DNA from: CAVSXS01 sp963767715
GTDB lineage: Bacteria; Chloroflexota; Ktedonobacteria; Ktedonobacterales; Ktedonobacteraceae
Length of the DNA stretch: 64,000 nucleotides
Direction of reading: 5' to 3'
Assembly (NCBI GenBank): GCA_963767715.1
Contig: CAVYFA010000011.1
Location: 124,001-188,000, forward strand
Of the stretch, positions 18,536 to 27,018 are shown one piece after another (within the stretch, counting starts at the first letter, position 1; each line of letters starts with the position of its first letter). The notes beneath the pieces were generated by a model. That model was not told the DNA's origin. It made no database searches and worked only from the letters and a program-made list of their open reading frames with translations. The position numbers and the translations under genes are program-made.

Positions 18536-18605
18536 TTGTGGTCGCCCGCCGTAGCCGTTTGGATGGACGATGTCTGTGCGCCACCAGGACGCGGGCGACC
18601 ACAAG
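18536..18605. repeat. Inverted repeat element with TTGTGGTCGCCCGC arms
   Basis: The left arm TTGTGGTCGCCCGC (18536-18549) is the complement of GCGGGCGACCACAAG (18591-18605). The right half and the sequence beyond it (CCACCAGGACGCGGGCGACC, GGCCTACCCCGCCT, CCCTCGCCCCTAC) recurs at about 22635-22706, and a short inverted piece (TTTATGGTCGCCCGCGTCCC) at 24951. This is another small non-coding interspersed family. Confidence 0.7.
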
Positions 18606-18712
18606 GGCCTACCCCGCCTCTCTTCATCCGCCCTCGCCCCTACGGTAGGAAATGATGGGCTTTTCTTAGGTTGATGGCTATTTGGCGACCCTCGCGGTTG
18701 CCAGGGGTGCCC

Positions 18713-19240
18713 TCACAGCCCCAGCCGAAAGTACAATTCCCGGTGCTGTAGCTCAAATCCTAGCGACTCGTACAGGCGGATGGCGGCTACGTTGCCCTCC
18801 CACACGTGCAGGTCAATCGTGGTTAGATGCAGTTCCGATCGGGCGTAAGCGATGACGTGCAGCATCAAGGCGCGCGCCAGGCCAAGCTTGCGGAAACCTG
18901 GATCGACGATCACGCGCCTGACGTAGCCTACACGCGGATAAGCCGGCCCATCCTGGTATGCCAGCTCGCCTGCAGTGAGAAGCGGCGGGGTCAGAAGCTC
19001 CGCTTTGGCGGCGGCCTGCTCGCCCACCTGGGCCAGGAAGATGAAGTTGCGCTCGTGCGTCGTCGGGTCAACCGAGCCGAAATATTTCTCCATGTCGCGG
19101 TGGATATCGCGCGTCGGAGAACTGCTGAGTCTGTCCAGGTCTGCGATGACCTGAATGTCCTGCGGGGTGGCAAGACGAATGAGCGGCTGTGGGTAGCCGC
19201 CTGCGGTCGCCATTGACGCATCATCTGACGTAGTGGCCAT
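18713..19240 (-). CDS. GNAT family N-acetyltransferase
   Basis: A 175-residue acetyltransferase. After a variable N-terminus comes IRLATPQDIQVIADLDRLSS. The acetyl-CoA-binding motif A is VGYVRRVIVDPGFRKLGLAR (R/Q-x-x-G/A loop as RKLGLA), then TIDLHVWEGNVAAIRLYESLGF (motif B). The size matches single-domain GNATs. The acceptor is unknown. The stop codon region overlaps a REP-like site (GGCGACCCTCGCGGTTGCC) shared with other intergenic regions. Confidence 0.85.
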   Translation of the reverse strand: MATTSDDASMATAGGYPQPLIRLATPQDIQVIADLDRLSSSPTRDIHRDMEKYFGSVDPTTHERNFIFLAQVGEQAAAKAELLTPPLLTAGELAYQDGPAYPRVGYVRRVIVDPGFRKLGLARALMLHVIAYARSELHLTTIDLHVWEGNVAAIRLYESLGFELQHRELYFRLGL

Positions 19241-19258
19241 AGGTTGTACGCTCTCGAA

Positions 19259-19453
19259 TTAACGCGGCCGCTTGCGAGGCAGCATCAGGATGCAGATGAA
19301 GGCGTACGCGGCGCAGCCGAGCAAGAGCACACCGAACAAAATGCCCTCCCCCGTGTCGGTCGGATCGGGATGGAGGATTTGCACCAATCCCCACCAGGTG
19401 AAACCGATAAAGACCACGAAGAGCAGAATGGTACTCGTCAGTTTCTTGTTCAT
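19259..19453 (-). CDS. Small two-helix membrane protein
   Basis: A 64-residue protein with two hydrophobic helices (TSTILLFVVFIGFTWWGLVQ and GILFGVLLLGCAAYAFICIL) separated by a polar PDPTDTGEG loop, ending in a basic RKRPR tail. Its ATG is directly adjacent to the recN stop codon, so it is co-transcribed with recN. I do not recognise the family. Positive-inside expectation places both termini in the cytoplasm. Confidence 0.65.
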   Translation of the reverse strand: MNKKLTSTILLFVVFIGFTWWGLVQILHPDPTDTGEGILFGVLLLGCAAYAFICILMLPRKRPR

Positions 19454-21430
19454 TTAGACTTCCTTTCCCTGGCCCTGCATGGCGCGCGTCCAATTCTCTT
19501 TCCACACATACGAGTTGGCGAGGATTTCTTCCGCGCTTTTCATCGAGTAATCACTGGTGTTCCCGCCCATAATCTGCGCGATTTCTCGCACTCGTTGTTC
19601 AGGACGAAGTTCGCGGACAAGTGTAACAGTGCGCTCATCAAAAATCTGCTTGTTCACATTATAATGGGTATCGGCGAAGGCTGCAATCTGCGGAAGGTGC
19701 GTGACGACGATCACCTGGTGATTGCGCGTGAGCTGCCATAGTTTTTGCCCGACAATCGTCCCGCTCCTGCCGCTGATGCCGGCGTCGATTTCGTCGAAGA
19801 TGAGCGTGGGCGTGGCATCCGCCGCCGAAAGGATCGTCTTCAGCGCCAGCATCAGGCGCGAAGTCTCGCCGCCCGAGGCGATCCTGGTCAGCGGTTTGAA
19901 CGGCTCGCCCGGGTTCGGCGCGATCAAAAATTGCACGCGGTCGATGCCGGTAGTATCGCAGGCGTAATATTGCTCGGGCTGGCCGCCCACGCCGGCCGGT
20001 ACGCCGTGTTCATCGGGCGTTTGCACGATTTCGACGGAGAAACGCGCGCGCTGCATGTTCAGGTCGTTCAACTGCTCTTCCATCAACGCTGAGAGTCGCC
20101 CGGCTGCCTCGCGCCGGCGTTCCGACAACTGCCCGGCAAGCTGCCCGATCTCGCGCCGGTGCATCTCGTCCTTTTGCTGCAAGGCTATGATCAATTCATC
20201 ACGGTGCACGATGGTTTCCATCTCGGCTCTGTCATCGTCCGCCCGCTTGAGTATCTCTTCGATGGTGGCGCCGTATTTGCGTTTCAGCCGCGAGATAACG
20301 TCGAGCCGCTCTTCGATTGCCCCCAGGCGCTGCGGGTCGTCTTCGATATCGCTTTCGTACCTGCTGATCTCTGAGGCAACGTCCTCGAGCTGGTAGATGG
20401 CCTCCGAGAGCGTACTTTCGTTCTCCTTTAAATCCGCGTCGAGCCGCGCCAGTTCGTTCATGGCGCGCAGCGCGGGCCGCAGCAAGTCCAGCGCGGGCTG
20501 GAAATCGTCGCCGCTGCCTTCGCCGCCGCTGATGGCCGCGTAGATCGAAACGCACAGTTCGCGCAGGCGCTCCGCGTTGTTCAACACCTTGCGCTCGGCT
20601 TCCAGTTCTTCGATCTCGCCCGGCTGCAGTTCGGCCTTGTCGATCTCCTCGATCTCGTAGCGCAGGAAATCGGCGCGGCGCTGCTGATCCTTCTCGTTCA
20701 TTTGCAGTTCCGCCAGCGCCTTGCGGTCGGCGCGCCAGGCCGTGACGCGTTCGGCGAGCTGGCTGCGCAGCGGCAGCAGATCGGCGTAGCGGTCGAGGAA
20801 GTTGACGTGCTGTTCGGGCCGCAGCAGGCTCATATGCTCGCTCTGCCCGTGAATGTCCACCAGCCAGCTAGCGACCTGCTGGAGTACCTGCTGCGAAACC
20901 GTACGCGAGTTGATGCGCGCCACGGTGCGGCCTGAACGGAAAATATCGCGCGAGAGGATCAACTGCCCATCCTCCGGCGTGATGCCATATTCGTACAGCA
21001 GCGTCGCCAGCGCCACGCCTGCATCCGCGCTTTCCACGTCCGCGGTCGAGGCCGCCTGCCCTGCCTCGCCGTCGTTACGCGCAAAGGCCCCCGTAGAGCC
21101 GTTCGCGTGGGACGGCAGCGCGCTGTTGAGCGAAGCCAGCATGGCGCCCCGCGAAGCGTCGGAAGAAGTCAGCGATGCCTCGAACGGCGCCCAGTCTGAC
21201 TGCACCGGTGGCAGCGCGCCGATAGAGAAAATCCCCTCCACCGAGGCCCGCTCGCAGCCCGCCCGCACAAAATCCGCCCCAATCTTGCCCCCGAGCAGCG
21301 CTCCCACGGCATCAATAATAATAGACTTGCCCGCGCCCGTCTCGCCCGTAAAAACATTGAACAGCCGGTGCAGACTCAAATGCAGATTATCAATAATAGC
21401 AAAATCTTTGATATTAAGCTCAAGTAACAT
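19454..21430 (-). CDS. recN: DNA repair protein RecN
   Basis: A 658-residue SMC-like ATPase of double-strand-break repair. The N-terminus LLELNIKDFAIIDNLHLSLH leads to Walker A FTGETGAGKSIIIDAVGALLGG. Long coiled-coil arms rich in Glu/Arg occupy residues about 230-430 (LRYEIEEIDKAELQPGEIEE). The C-terminal lobe has the signature ASGGETSRLMLALKTIL, Walker B TLIFDEIDAGISGR and VTHLPQIAAFAD. A Ser/Ala/Gly-rich insert of about 70 residues (residues about 75-145) between the Walker A lobe and VARINSRTVS is longer than usual. A nadK gene lies just upstream on the same strand, as in many bacteria. Confidence 0.97.
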   Translation of the reverse strand: MLLELNIKDFAIIDNLHLSLHRLFNVFTGETGAGKSIIIDAVGALLGGKIGADFVRAGCERASVEGIFSIGALPPVQSDWAPFEASLTSSDASRGAMLASLNSALPSHANGSTGAFARNDGEAGQAASTADVESADAGVALATLLYEYGITPEDGQLILSRDIFRSGRTVARINSRTVSQQVLQQVASWLVDIHGQSEHMSLLRPEQHVNFLDRYADLLPLRSQLAERVTAWRADRKALAELQMNEKDQQRRADFLRYEIEEIDKAELQPGEIEELEAERKVLNNAERLRELCVSIYAAISGGEGSGDDFQPALDLLRPALRAMNELARLDADLKENESTLSEAIYQLEDVASEISRYESDIEDDPQRLGAIEERLDVISRLKRKYGATIEEILKRADDDRAEMETIVHRDELIIALQQKDEMHRREIGQLAGQLSERRREAAGRLSALMEEQLNDLNMQRARFSVEIVQTPDEHGVPAGVGGQPEQYYACDTTGIDRVQFLIAPNPGEPFKPLTRIASGGETSRLMLALKTILSAADATPTLIFDEIDAGISGRSGTIVGQKLWQLTRNHQVIVVTHLPQIAAFADTHYNVNKQIFDERTVTLVRELRPEQRVREIAQIMGGNTSDYSMKSAEEILANSYVWKENWTRAMQGQGKEV

Positions 21431-21454
21431 CTTATTTACCCAGCAAAGATCCCT

Positions 21455-22303
21455 CTAACTATCATCAATATCCAATTTCGCGTGAATAATCTCGTAAAAA
21501 TACGTCGGCGGCCTGCGCCGCAGGAACTGCGTAACGTGTTCGCTTTTGCGCACAACCACCGTCGCCCCATTCACAACCTCACGATTCATCTGCCCATCCG
21601 CCGAGAAAACGCCGTTCTGCGAGCCCGTAGAAATCGTCAGCTTGATACACGCCTCCGGCGGCACGATCAACGAGCGATCCGATTCCAGGTGAGGCGCGAT
21701 GGGCGTAATCAAACTGTTCTGCACCTGCGGATGCAGCAGTGGCCCATCAACCGCCATATTATAAGCGGTCGAACCCGTCGCCGTCGAGATAATGATGCCG
21801 TCCGCGTGCGTCGTGCTGTAATGATTCTCGTCGATGTTGATCTCGATCTGGACCACGCGCGGCCACATACCCCGCGCGATCACGATATCGTTCAACGCCA
21901 GAAATTCTTCCTGCCGTCCATCCTGCTCAAGCACCGCGTGCAGCATAGCACGTTTATCGACCCACACTGAAGGATCATTGTCGAGATAATAGTGCAGGTG
22001 AGTCTCCAACTCATTCGGCTCCAGCTCCGTCAGAAAGCCGACGCGCCCAAAATCGACTCCCAGAATGGGTATCTTCAGATAGGAGCACAGCCGCGCCGCG
22101 TGCAAAATAGTCCCATCACCCCCCAGCACGATCACCAGGTCGCACCCTCGCAAAGACTGATCAGGCTCCTCTTCCGCCTCTTTGCGAATATCAATAGTCC
22201 GAACGGCATACTGCTGCTGCTGTAACATACGTGTGAGGCGAAAGGCAACATCCGAGGTATTCTGTTTGCGGCCTTGAAAAAAAATGCCGATAGTTTTCTG
22301 CAC
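21455..22303 (-). CDS. nadK: NAD kinase
   Basis: A 282-residue NAD/polyphosphate-type kinase that makes NADP. The diagnostic nucleotide loop is VIVLGGDGTILHAARLC near residue 60; LGVDFGRVGFLTELEPNE, the conserved THADGIIISTATGSTAYN and SLIVPPEACIKLTI follow. Length is typical. It lies 24 bases upstream of recN on the same strand, forming a nadK-recN-small membrane protein unit. Upstream of its start is a 560-base gap filled with interspersed elements. Confidence 0.96.
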   Translation of the reverse strand: MQKTIGIFFQGRKQNTSDVAFRLTRMLQQQQYAVRTIDIRKEAEEEPDQSLRGCDLVIVLGGDGTILHAARLCSYLKIPILGVDFGRVGFLTELEPNELETHLHYYLDNDPSVWVDKRAMLHAVLEQDGRQEEFLALNDIVIARGMWPRVVQIEINIDENHYSTTHADGIIISTATGSTAYNMAVDGPLLHPQVQNSLITPIAPHLESDRSLIVPPEACIKLTISTGSQNGVFSADGQMNREVVNGATVVVRKSEHVTQFLRRRPPTYFYEIIHAKLDIDDS

Positions 22304-22456
22304 TACTCACTCCACTGGGCAGAGGGGCGGCTCCATTTCATTTACCCGGTCGATCACGCTCAAACTCTCTCGTTCTCGCAATACCCCCGTAATGGTACGA
22401 TATGCGCTATCCCTTGTCAACCAACGCCTTCTCCCCCGTCCTCATGTGACTCAACC

Positions 22457-22565
22457 GTAGGGGCGCAATTCATTGCGCCCTCGCTCCCGTCGATTGGCCG
22501 CAGAGGTGGGCGCAATGAATTGCGCCCCTACAGACGGATACCCCCATTATTTTAGGTAGGTTCAT
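22457..22565. repeat. 109-bp palindromic interspersed element, copy 1
   Basis: Terminal arms GTAGGGGCGCAATTCATTGC (left) and its complement GCAATGAATTGCGCCCCTAC (right) flank a short core (TCGCTCCCGTCGATTGGCCG). The downstream shoulder reads AGACGGATACCCCCATTATT and TTAGGTAGGTTCAT. A nearly identical copy including the shoulder is at 58115-58223. The 560-base gap between nadK and the cca-like gene contains this element, a fragment of the TTGTGGTCGCCCGC family (22600-22710) and MITE copy B, but no gene. Confidence 0.85.
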
Positions 22566-22727
22566 TATCATGCCCCTTGCCGATAATGCACATTCACGAA
22601 AGAATGCGGCCACGAGAGAGAAGGAGGGCCGATGCTTGTGCTCCACCAGGACGCGGGCGACCATAAAGGCCCACCCCACGTCCACTCCACCACCCTCGCC
22701 CCTACAGATCAGATGGCCTCAAGGGTA

Positions 22728-22860
22728 GGTTTTTCGGGAGAACGGGCCAGCGAGGCGCAGAGGCAGGCAAGGCACCCGCAAGGGGCCCCGCGCCACTCCC
22801 CGCCGCCCCTGCCTCTACAATGAACCGAGATCCCACAATAAATCTACCTGGGTAAGCCCT
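22728..22860. repeat. MITE-like element, copy B
   Basis: Carries AAGGGTAGGTTTTTCGGGAG at the left, the shared interior GGGCCAGCGAGGCGCAGAGG and GGCACCCGCAAGGGGCCCCG, and ATCTACCTGGGTAAGCCCTC at the right. The outer GTGAGGG arms of copy A are missing, so this is a shorter or eroded version. It abuts the 3' end of the frameshifted cca-like gene. Confidence 0.8.
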
Positions 22861-23574
22861 CCTCTACCCTCTTCCCAGCCTTTCCTCTGCCAGCCAGAAG
22901 GCTTCTTCCCTGGAACGCACACGGCCTTCCGCCTGGGCCTCGGCGATTTCATCCAGCAACTGGCCTACCAGCGGGCCAGGGTCGAGCTTCAACCTGCGCA
23001 TCAACTCATCGGCCGTCAAGAGGCGCGGCGGCAAAATACTTTCGCGCTCGCGCACGTAGCTGGACAGCAGCTGCCGCACCACGTCAAGATGCCGCTCCCA
23101 CGCAGCCGTCAGGGGCTGCGGCCCGAACGTAGACAGGTGATCGGCCAACGAAAAAAGCGCCACCAGGATGCCTGTTGGCCCAAGATCCATGAAGTAGCGG
23201 CGAATGGCGCGCGGCGTGATCGGCCCATCCTGCCCAAGCTGCCCGGGACGCATATGGTGCGCCGCCACCTGCTGCGCCAGCCGCCGGTCCTGCGTGCTCG
23301 CGCTCAGCCGCCGCAGAATCCGCTCCACAAGCACCGCTCCCACCCTCGGATGATTATAAAAATGAATACCCGCTCGGAACCGGCACCCCCATCCCCTTCG
23401 ACCGAATACGTCTCCGGCTTGCCAATATCATGCAGCAGAGCTGCCAGCTTCATACGCGGAGCCGTCAAGGCCGCAAACGAAAAAATACCCTGCTGCTCCC
23501 CCTCCCGTAATATATTCCGAATCTCGATAATGTTCTCGGAATCTACGCCCTGCTCGTCACCCCGCATGTCCACC

Positions 23575-23701
23575 CCCCGGATGCCCACAAGGGGCATCCC
23601 TACATGTTCGGACGCCCCCCCATCCCCAATTGTGTCCTCACCCTCGGGCCGGGTCGTGGGGTATGCCGAGATGTAGGGATGCCCCTTGTGGGCATTCGGG
23701 G
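23575..23701. repeat. Palindromic element embedded in the cca-like reading frame
   Basis: The left arm GATGCCCACAAGGGGCATCC with CTACAT (from 23579) is complementary to ATGTAGGGATGCCCCTTGTG with GGCATTCGGGG (23670-23701). The element encodes an extra segment (HKGHPYISAYPTTRPEGEDT ... GMPLVGIRG) between the palm-neck region and the HD domain without breaking the frame. This resembles the protein-coding palindromic elements known from Rickettsia. Confidence 0.8.
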
Positions 23702-24128
23702 ATGAGACGAGCGCTGCTATGCGTTCAAGCGCCCCCACGGTCTCAATGGAATGTTCCAGTACGTCCCAATAATGCGGATGGGGCTGCGGCATCTCTCTGG
23801 CCGGCGCGAATTCAGGGATCAGCATCGTGAGGAGTCCGAGCGAATCGAGCAAATGCAGTTGACTGACTGCCCCCTGCGGCTCCAGGATAGCGTAAAGCTC
23901 ATCGTGAATACGTTCGGCGGCGACCGTTGGCAGGAGGGCAGCATCGCGCAGCATCAGCCCCTGCGTATGCCCGTCGAGAGAGAGCCCATAACGCGTCATG
24001 AAGCGCACCGCCCGCAGCATACGTAGGGGATCCTGCCGGAAAACACCCTCACCAACAACCCTCAATCGCCGCGCCTGTATGTCCTGCAACCCCCGCACCG
24101 GATCGATAATACTCCCGCTCATCGATAT

Positions 24129-24203
24129 GTAGGGGCGACCCTCGCGGTCGCCCGGCTGGACCTCGCGGTCGCTCTCCTGGCCCACACCCTCGCGGTCGCC
24201 CGC
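24129..24203. repeat. REP-like GCGACC/GGTCGC units inside the cca-like gene
   Basis: The plus strand has GTAGGGGCGACCCTCGCGGT, then CCTCGCGGTCGCTCTCCTGG and ACACCCTCGCGGTCGCCCGC, three copies of a CCTCGCGGTCGC motif that is also present at the ends of MITE copy A and in several intergenic regions. In the gene it is translated as GDREGVGQESDREVQPGDRE, a hydrophilic insertion just before IIDPVRGLQD. Confidence 0.75.
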
Positions 24204-24638
24204 CTGCGCTACCGCCTCCAAATATTGCACCACCGCGTCCAGCGGCGCGGCCAGCGCATTAATGGTGAAATCCCGCTCGCGCAGGTCATCTTCAATCGAT
24301 GCCCCCCGCAAAGGAGCAATGTCAAACGTGATCGAGCGCGCGCCCGCAGCTTCCGACGTGCCGGCCTTTACAATGACGCGGCTGGCTTTGTCATGCATGC
24401 GCACATAAAAGCCGCCCAACCTGTCAGCCAGACGGCGTGCCAGCACATGCGCATCACCCCCGCTGACAATATCCCAATCGCTGCACGCCTCGCCGAACAG
24501 CAGATCGCGCATCGAGCCCCCCACCACATAAGCCACCTGCCCCTGCTCCCGGAAATATTCGTTTGTACGCCTCAATAAAGACAGTGTCTCGATATCCATA
24601 TACCATCAAATCGCAAAAAAGAGCGCTCCATCGCTCAC

Positions 24639-24895
24639 CTTACACGGGTAGGTTGTTCTCGAGAAAGGGCCAGCAAGCGGAGAGACAGGCAAGGCCCGCA
24701 CCACTCCCAACGGAGAGAACACAAGGCACCCGCAAGGCGGAGAGACAGGCAGAGGCATCCCGCAAGGCGGAGGCACACAAGGTACCCGCAAGGCGGAGAG
24801 ACAGGCAAGGCACCCGCAAGGGGCCCCGCCCCACTCCTCGCCTCCCCTGCCTCTACAATGAACCGACATCCGACAATAAACCCTACCTGTGTAAG
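24639..24895. repeat. MITE-like element, copy C, with internal tandem expansion
   Basis: Ends are CTTACACGGGTAGGTTGTTC (left) and CCTACCTGTGTAAG (right), an inverted pair like copy A. The interior is longer because a unit of the type ACCCGCAAGGCGGAGAGACAGGC is repeated several times. The 538-base gap (24600-25137) consists of this element, GC-rich palindrome debris to about 24990 (CGCCCCTCCGGAGGGGCG), and an AT-rich promoter region before the next gene. Confidence 0.82.
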
Positions 24896-25023
24896 CCCTC
24901 GCTCGCCCCTCCGGAGGGGCGAGGATGGTAGGGAGTGGCTGGGAGGGCCTTTATGGTCGCCCGCGTCCCCTTCCTCGCCGCAATTCCCCGTGCTTGATAT
25001 ACAAGCATAGCATAAAACGTCAA

Positions 25024-25041
25024 TATGAGAACTTTCTCATA
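25024..25041. promoter_or_regulatory. Perfect 8-2-8 inverted repeat, candidate operator
   Basis: TATGAGAACTTTCTCATA is a perfect inverted repeat (arms TATGAGAA/TTCTCATA, 2-bp centre) lying about 100 bp upstream of the Ser-rich membrane protein gene in AT-rich sequence. It is a plausible dimeric-regulator site for the following two-gene unit. The regulator is not known. Confidence 0.5.
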
Positions 25042-25137
25042 CGTTTCCAATAATAAACCAACCTCAATACCCTATCCTATACATGTAGGGAAACAGAACC
25101 CACACACAATGATCAACAAGTATTAAAGGAGTATAAA

Positions 25138-25482
25138 ATGGACCCCACCAATCCATATGAAAATAAGAAGATGTCGAAGGCGCGCGCGCTGGCCCTGGCC
25201 GGTACCCTCAAGCGCTGGCTCGTGGTGGCATCTTTCGTGGGCTTCGGCACCTTCAGCGGCCTGGCGGCATTCCACCAGGTCAGCTCTACCAGCACATCAA
25301 CCCATTCGTCATCATCGTCTCAGAATAGCAGCAGTTCAAGCAGCAGCTCTAACAGCAGCACCAATAGCAGTAGTAGCAGCGGCAGCTCCCTCAATCAATC
25401 AGGAAGCAACAACTTTGGGATCGAGCAGTTCCTCGTCTACATCGAGCGGAACAAGCGTCTCTTAGAGCATACGGAGGAATAA
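25138..25482 (+). CDS. Ser-rich small membrane protein
   Basis: A 114-residue protein: a basic N-terminus (KKMSKARALALAGTLKRW), one hydrophobic helix (LVVASFVGFGTFSGLAAF), then a low-complexity Ser/Asn/Thr tract of about 50 residues and a polar C-terminus (FGIEQFLVYIERNKRLLEH). It starts after AAAGGAG and ends 3 bases before the ferric-reductase-like gene, so the two form an operon. The Ser-rich part probably lies outside the cytoplasm as a flexible linker. No family is recognised; a partner subunit for the next protein is an inference from position. Confidence 0.75.
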   Translation: MDPTNPYENKKMSKARALALAGTLKRWLVVASFVGFGTFSGLAAFHQVSSTSTSTHSSSSSQNSSSSSSSSNSSTNSSSSSGSSLNQSGSNNFGIEQFLVYIERNKRLLEHTEE

Positions 25483-25485
25483 AAA

Positions 25486-26196
25486 ATGAGTACTATCTGG
25501 CAAGAAGTAACGTGGAATGTGGCGCGCGCGGGCGGCTTCACCTCATATATACTACTGACCCTCGCGGTCGCGGCAGGCCTGGCCCTATCGTTGCAGATCC
25601 AATCACCCAGCAAATGGCCGCGCCTGCTCAATAACGAATTACATAACTTTCTAACCCTGCTCAGCAGTATCTTCATCGTCGTGCACGTCGCGGCCGTCTG
25701 GGTTGATCCCTTCACGCGTTTCGGCTGGAACGAAATCTTCATTCCCTTCGCCAGCACCTATCGCACGGCGTGGATGGCGCTCGGCATCGTTGCCCTGTAC
25801 CTCGGCATCGCGATCGGCATCAGCACCTGGCTGCGCCCGCACATCGGCTACAAATGGTGGCGCCGCCTGCACGTCGTCACGCTCGGTATCTACGTACTCG
25901 CGACTCTGCACGGCATCGGCACCGGCAGCGACACACAGACCTGGTGGGGCCTGGCTATCTACATCGCCAGTATTGCGCTCGTCGGCCCATTGCTCTTCCG
26001 GCGCATCTTTGCCTCCAAAAACAAAAAGAAGCAGGCCCACGTAGCCCGACCTGCCCCCTACAATCCGCGCCCGCTGAACAGCGCGAATGCCGGCGCCGGC
26101 GCTACGAGTGCAGCCAGAATGCCACGGCAAGAGCGGCCGGAAGAGGTGCCAGGGCGACCGCGAGGGTACGCCCGTCATCGTCACTCATTCTACTGA
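25486..26196 (+). CDS. Ferric reductase-like transmembrane protein
   Basis: A 236-residue protein with about five to six helices resembling the ferric reductase-like (cytochrome b) transmembrane domain: ELHNFLTLLSSIFIVVHVAAVW, then RRLHVVTLGIYVLATLHGIGTG. The spaced His residues (HN, VHV, LHV, LHG) fit bis-haem ligands in two helices. No flavin or NAD-binding domain is fused, so electrons must come from a partner. The last residues (EEVPGRPRGYARH) are encoded by a dispersed REP-like sequence (26146-26174), suggesting that an element has reshaped the C-terminus. It is co-operonic with the Ser-rich protein upstream. Confidence 0.78.
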   Translation: MSTIWQEVTWNVARAGGFTSYILLTLAVAAGLALSLQIQSPSKWPRLLNNELHNFLTLLSSIFIVVHVAAVWVDPFTRFGWNEIFIPFASTYRTAWMALGIVALYLGIAIGISTWLRPHIGYKWWRRLHVVTLGIYVLATLHGIGTGSDTQTWWGLAIYIASIALVGPLLFRRIFASKNKKKQAHVARPAPYNPRPLNSANAGAGATSAARMPRQERPEEVPGRPRGYARHRHSFY

Positions 26197-26237
26197 AATG
26201 ATGAGCTTAACCTCCCCGCCAGAAAGAACGTGCAGGA

Positions 26238-26882
26238 TTAGTCTTTCTTTTCAGGAGCCGCTTGAGCCTGAGTACTTTCCTGGAGCGCGTGCAGGGCTTC
26301 CCGGATGCCATAGTAGATGATGACGAGCGAAGCGAGCGGATCGGCCCACCACCAACCAAAGAGCGCATTGAAGAGTAACCCCAGCAGGACCGCTCCAGCC
26401 AGATAGGCATCCACCAGGGTTACGCGGCCTTCCGTCAGCAAGACCTCATTTTTGAGTTTTTGTCCGGTGAGTCGCTTGCCAAGGGCAAGCAGGAGCATGG
26501 TGATGAACGTGGCCGCGATCCAGATGATCCCGCCAACTGAAGGGGCTGGATGTGTGCCGGTGAGGAGTGTCACAAGCAGTTGTGCCAGGATGTAGATGAC
26601 GAGCGCGATAAAGGCGATTCCAATGAGACGAAGCGCAAGAGCCTCACGCTTGAGATTGACTCCCGTGAGCTGCCAGACGACTACCACGGACGCGAAGATT
26701 TCGATGAGCGAGTCCAGGCCAAAGCCGGCAAGAGCCACGGAACGAGCAGTATACGCTGCCAGGACGACAATGATGACCCCCACCACATTCCATCCTAGCG
26801 TCAGGTATTCCAGCAACAATCCTCGTTTGAGAAGGGCGGTTTGACTCACAAGAACCTCCAGTTCGTCACTATTCCTCTCCAT
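26238..26882 (-). CDS. Cation diffusion facilitator-like transporter
   Basis: A 214-residue protein with about six helices: LLEYLTLGWNVVGVIIVVLA, GFGLDSLIEIFASVVVVWQL, GIAFIALVIYILAQLLVTLL, and a final WADPLASLVIIYYGIREALHAL. The arrangement fits CDF-type metal transporters, but the usual His-x3-Asp metal sites appear as Asp-x3-Glu (DSLIE), and the C-terminal cytoplasmic domain is absent. It is transcribed divergently from the csoR-P1B ATPase operon with a shared control region, supporting a metal or metal-stress role. Confidence 0.75.
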   Translation of the reverse strand: MERNSDELEVLVSQTALLKRGLLLEYLTLGWNVVGVIIVVLAAYTARSVALAGFGLDSLIEIFASVVVVWQLTGVNLKREALALRLIGIAFIALVIYILAQLLVTLLTGTHPAPSVGGIIWIAATFITMLLLALGKRLTGQKLKNEVLLTEGRVTLVDAYLAGAVLLGLLFNALFGWWWADPLASLVIIYYGIREALHALQESTQAQAAPEKKD

Positions 26883-26939
26883 TGTACCTCACATGACCTT
26901 GGAGGCTTCATCCCAGCTACTACATATATTCACATTTCC

Positions 26940-26997
26940 TTGACACATACCCCCCTGGGTATGTATACTTATTCTGGAATGATACCCCAGGGGGTAT
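26940..26997 (+). promoter_or_regulatory. Promoter with two CsoR-type operators
   Basis: TTGACA (26940-26945) and TATACT (26964-26969) are spaced by 18 bp. An operator-like palindrome ATACCCCCCTGGGTAT (26947-26962) occupies the spacer, and a second, ATACCCCAGGGGGTAT (26982-26997), lies just downstream of the expected start site. Both are G/C-tract inverted repeats of the kind bound by CsoR/RcnR-family repressors, and each is close to the complement of the other. This points to autoregulation of the csoR-ATPase operon. Confidence 0.82.
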
Positions 26998-27018
26998 ATA
27001 GACGGAGGCAGAGCGCTC

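Larger units (their letters stand above)
22864..24599 (-). pseudogene. cca: CCA-adding enzyme / poly(A) polymerase family with HD domain, frameshifted
   Basis: The N-terminal part (24599 to about 23360) has the class II nucleotidyltransferase fold: YVVGGSMRDLLFGEACSDWD with the catalytic D-W-D, RDFTINALAAPL, IIDPVRGLQDIQARRLRVVG and DPLRMLRAVRFM. Then comes an HD-domain start KLAALLHDIGKPETY. The frame is lost at an A5/T5 run (23358-23362): the true continuation FYNHPRVGAVLVERILRRL is one base out, in the frame that runs to 22864. A single added T restores one protein of about 575 residues. Two palindromic elements (23575-23701 and 24129-24203) are embedded in frame. It should add or repair tRNA 3' CCA or polyadenylate; which one is unresolved. 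Confidence 0.85.
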
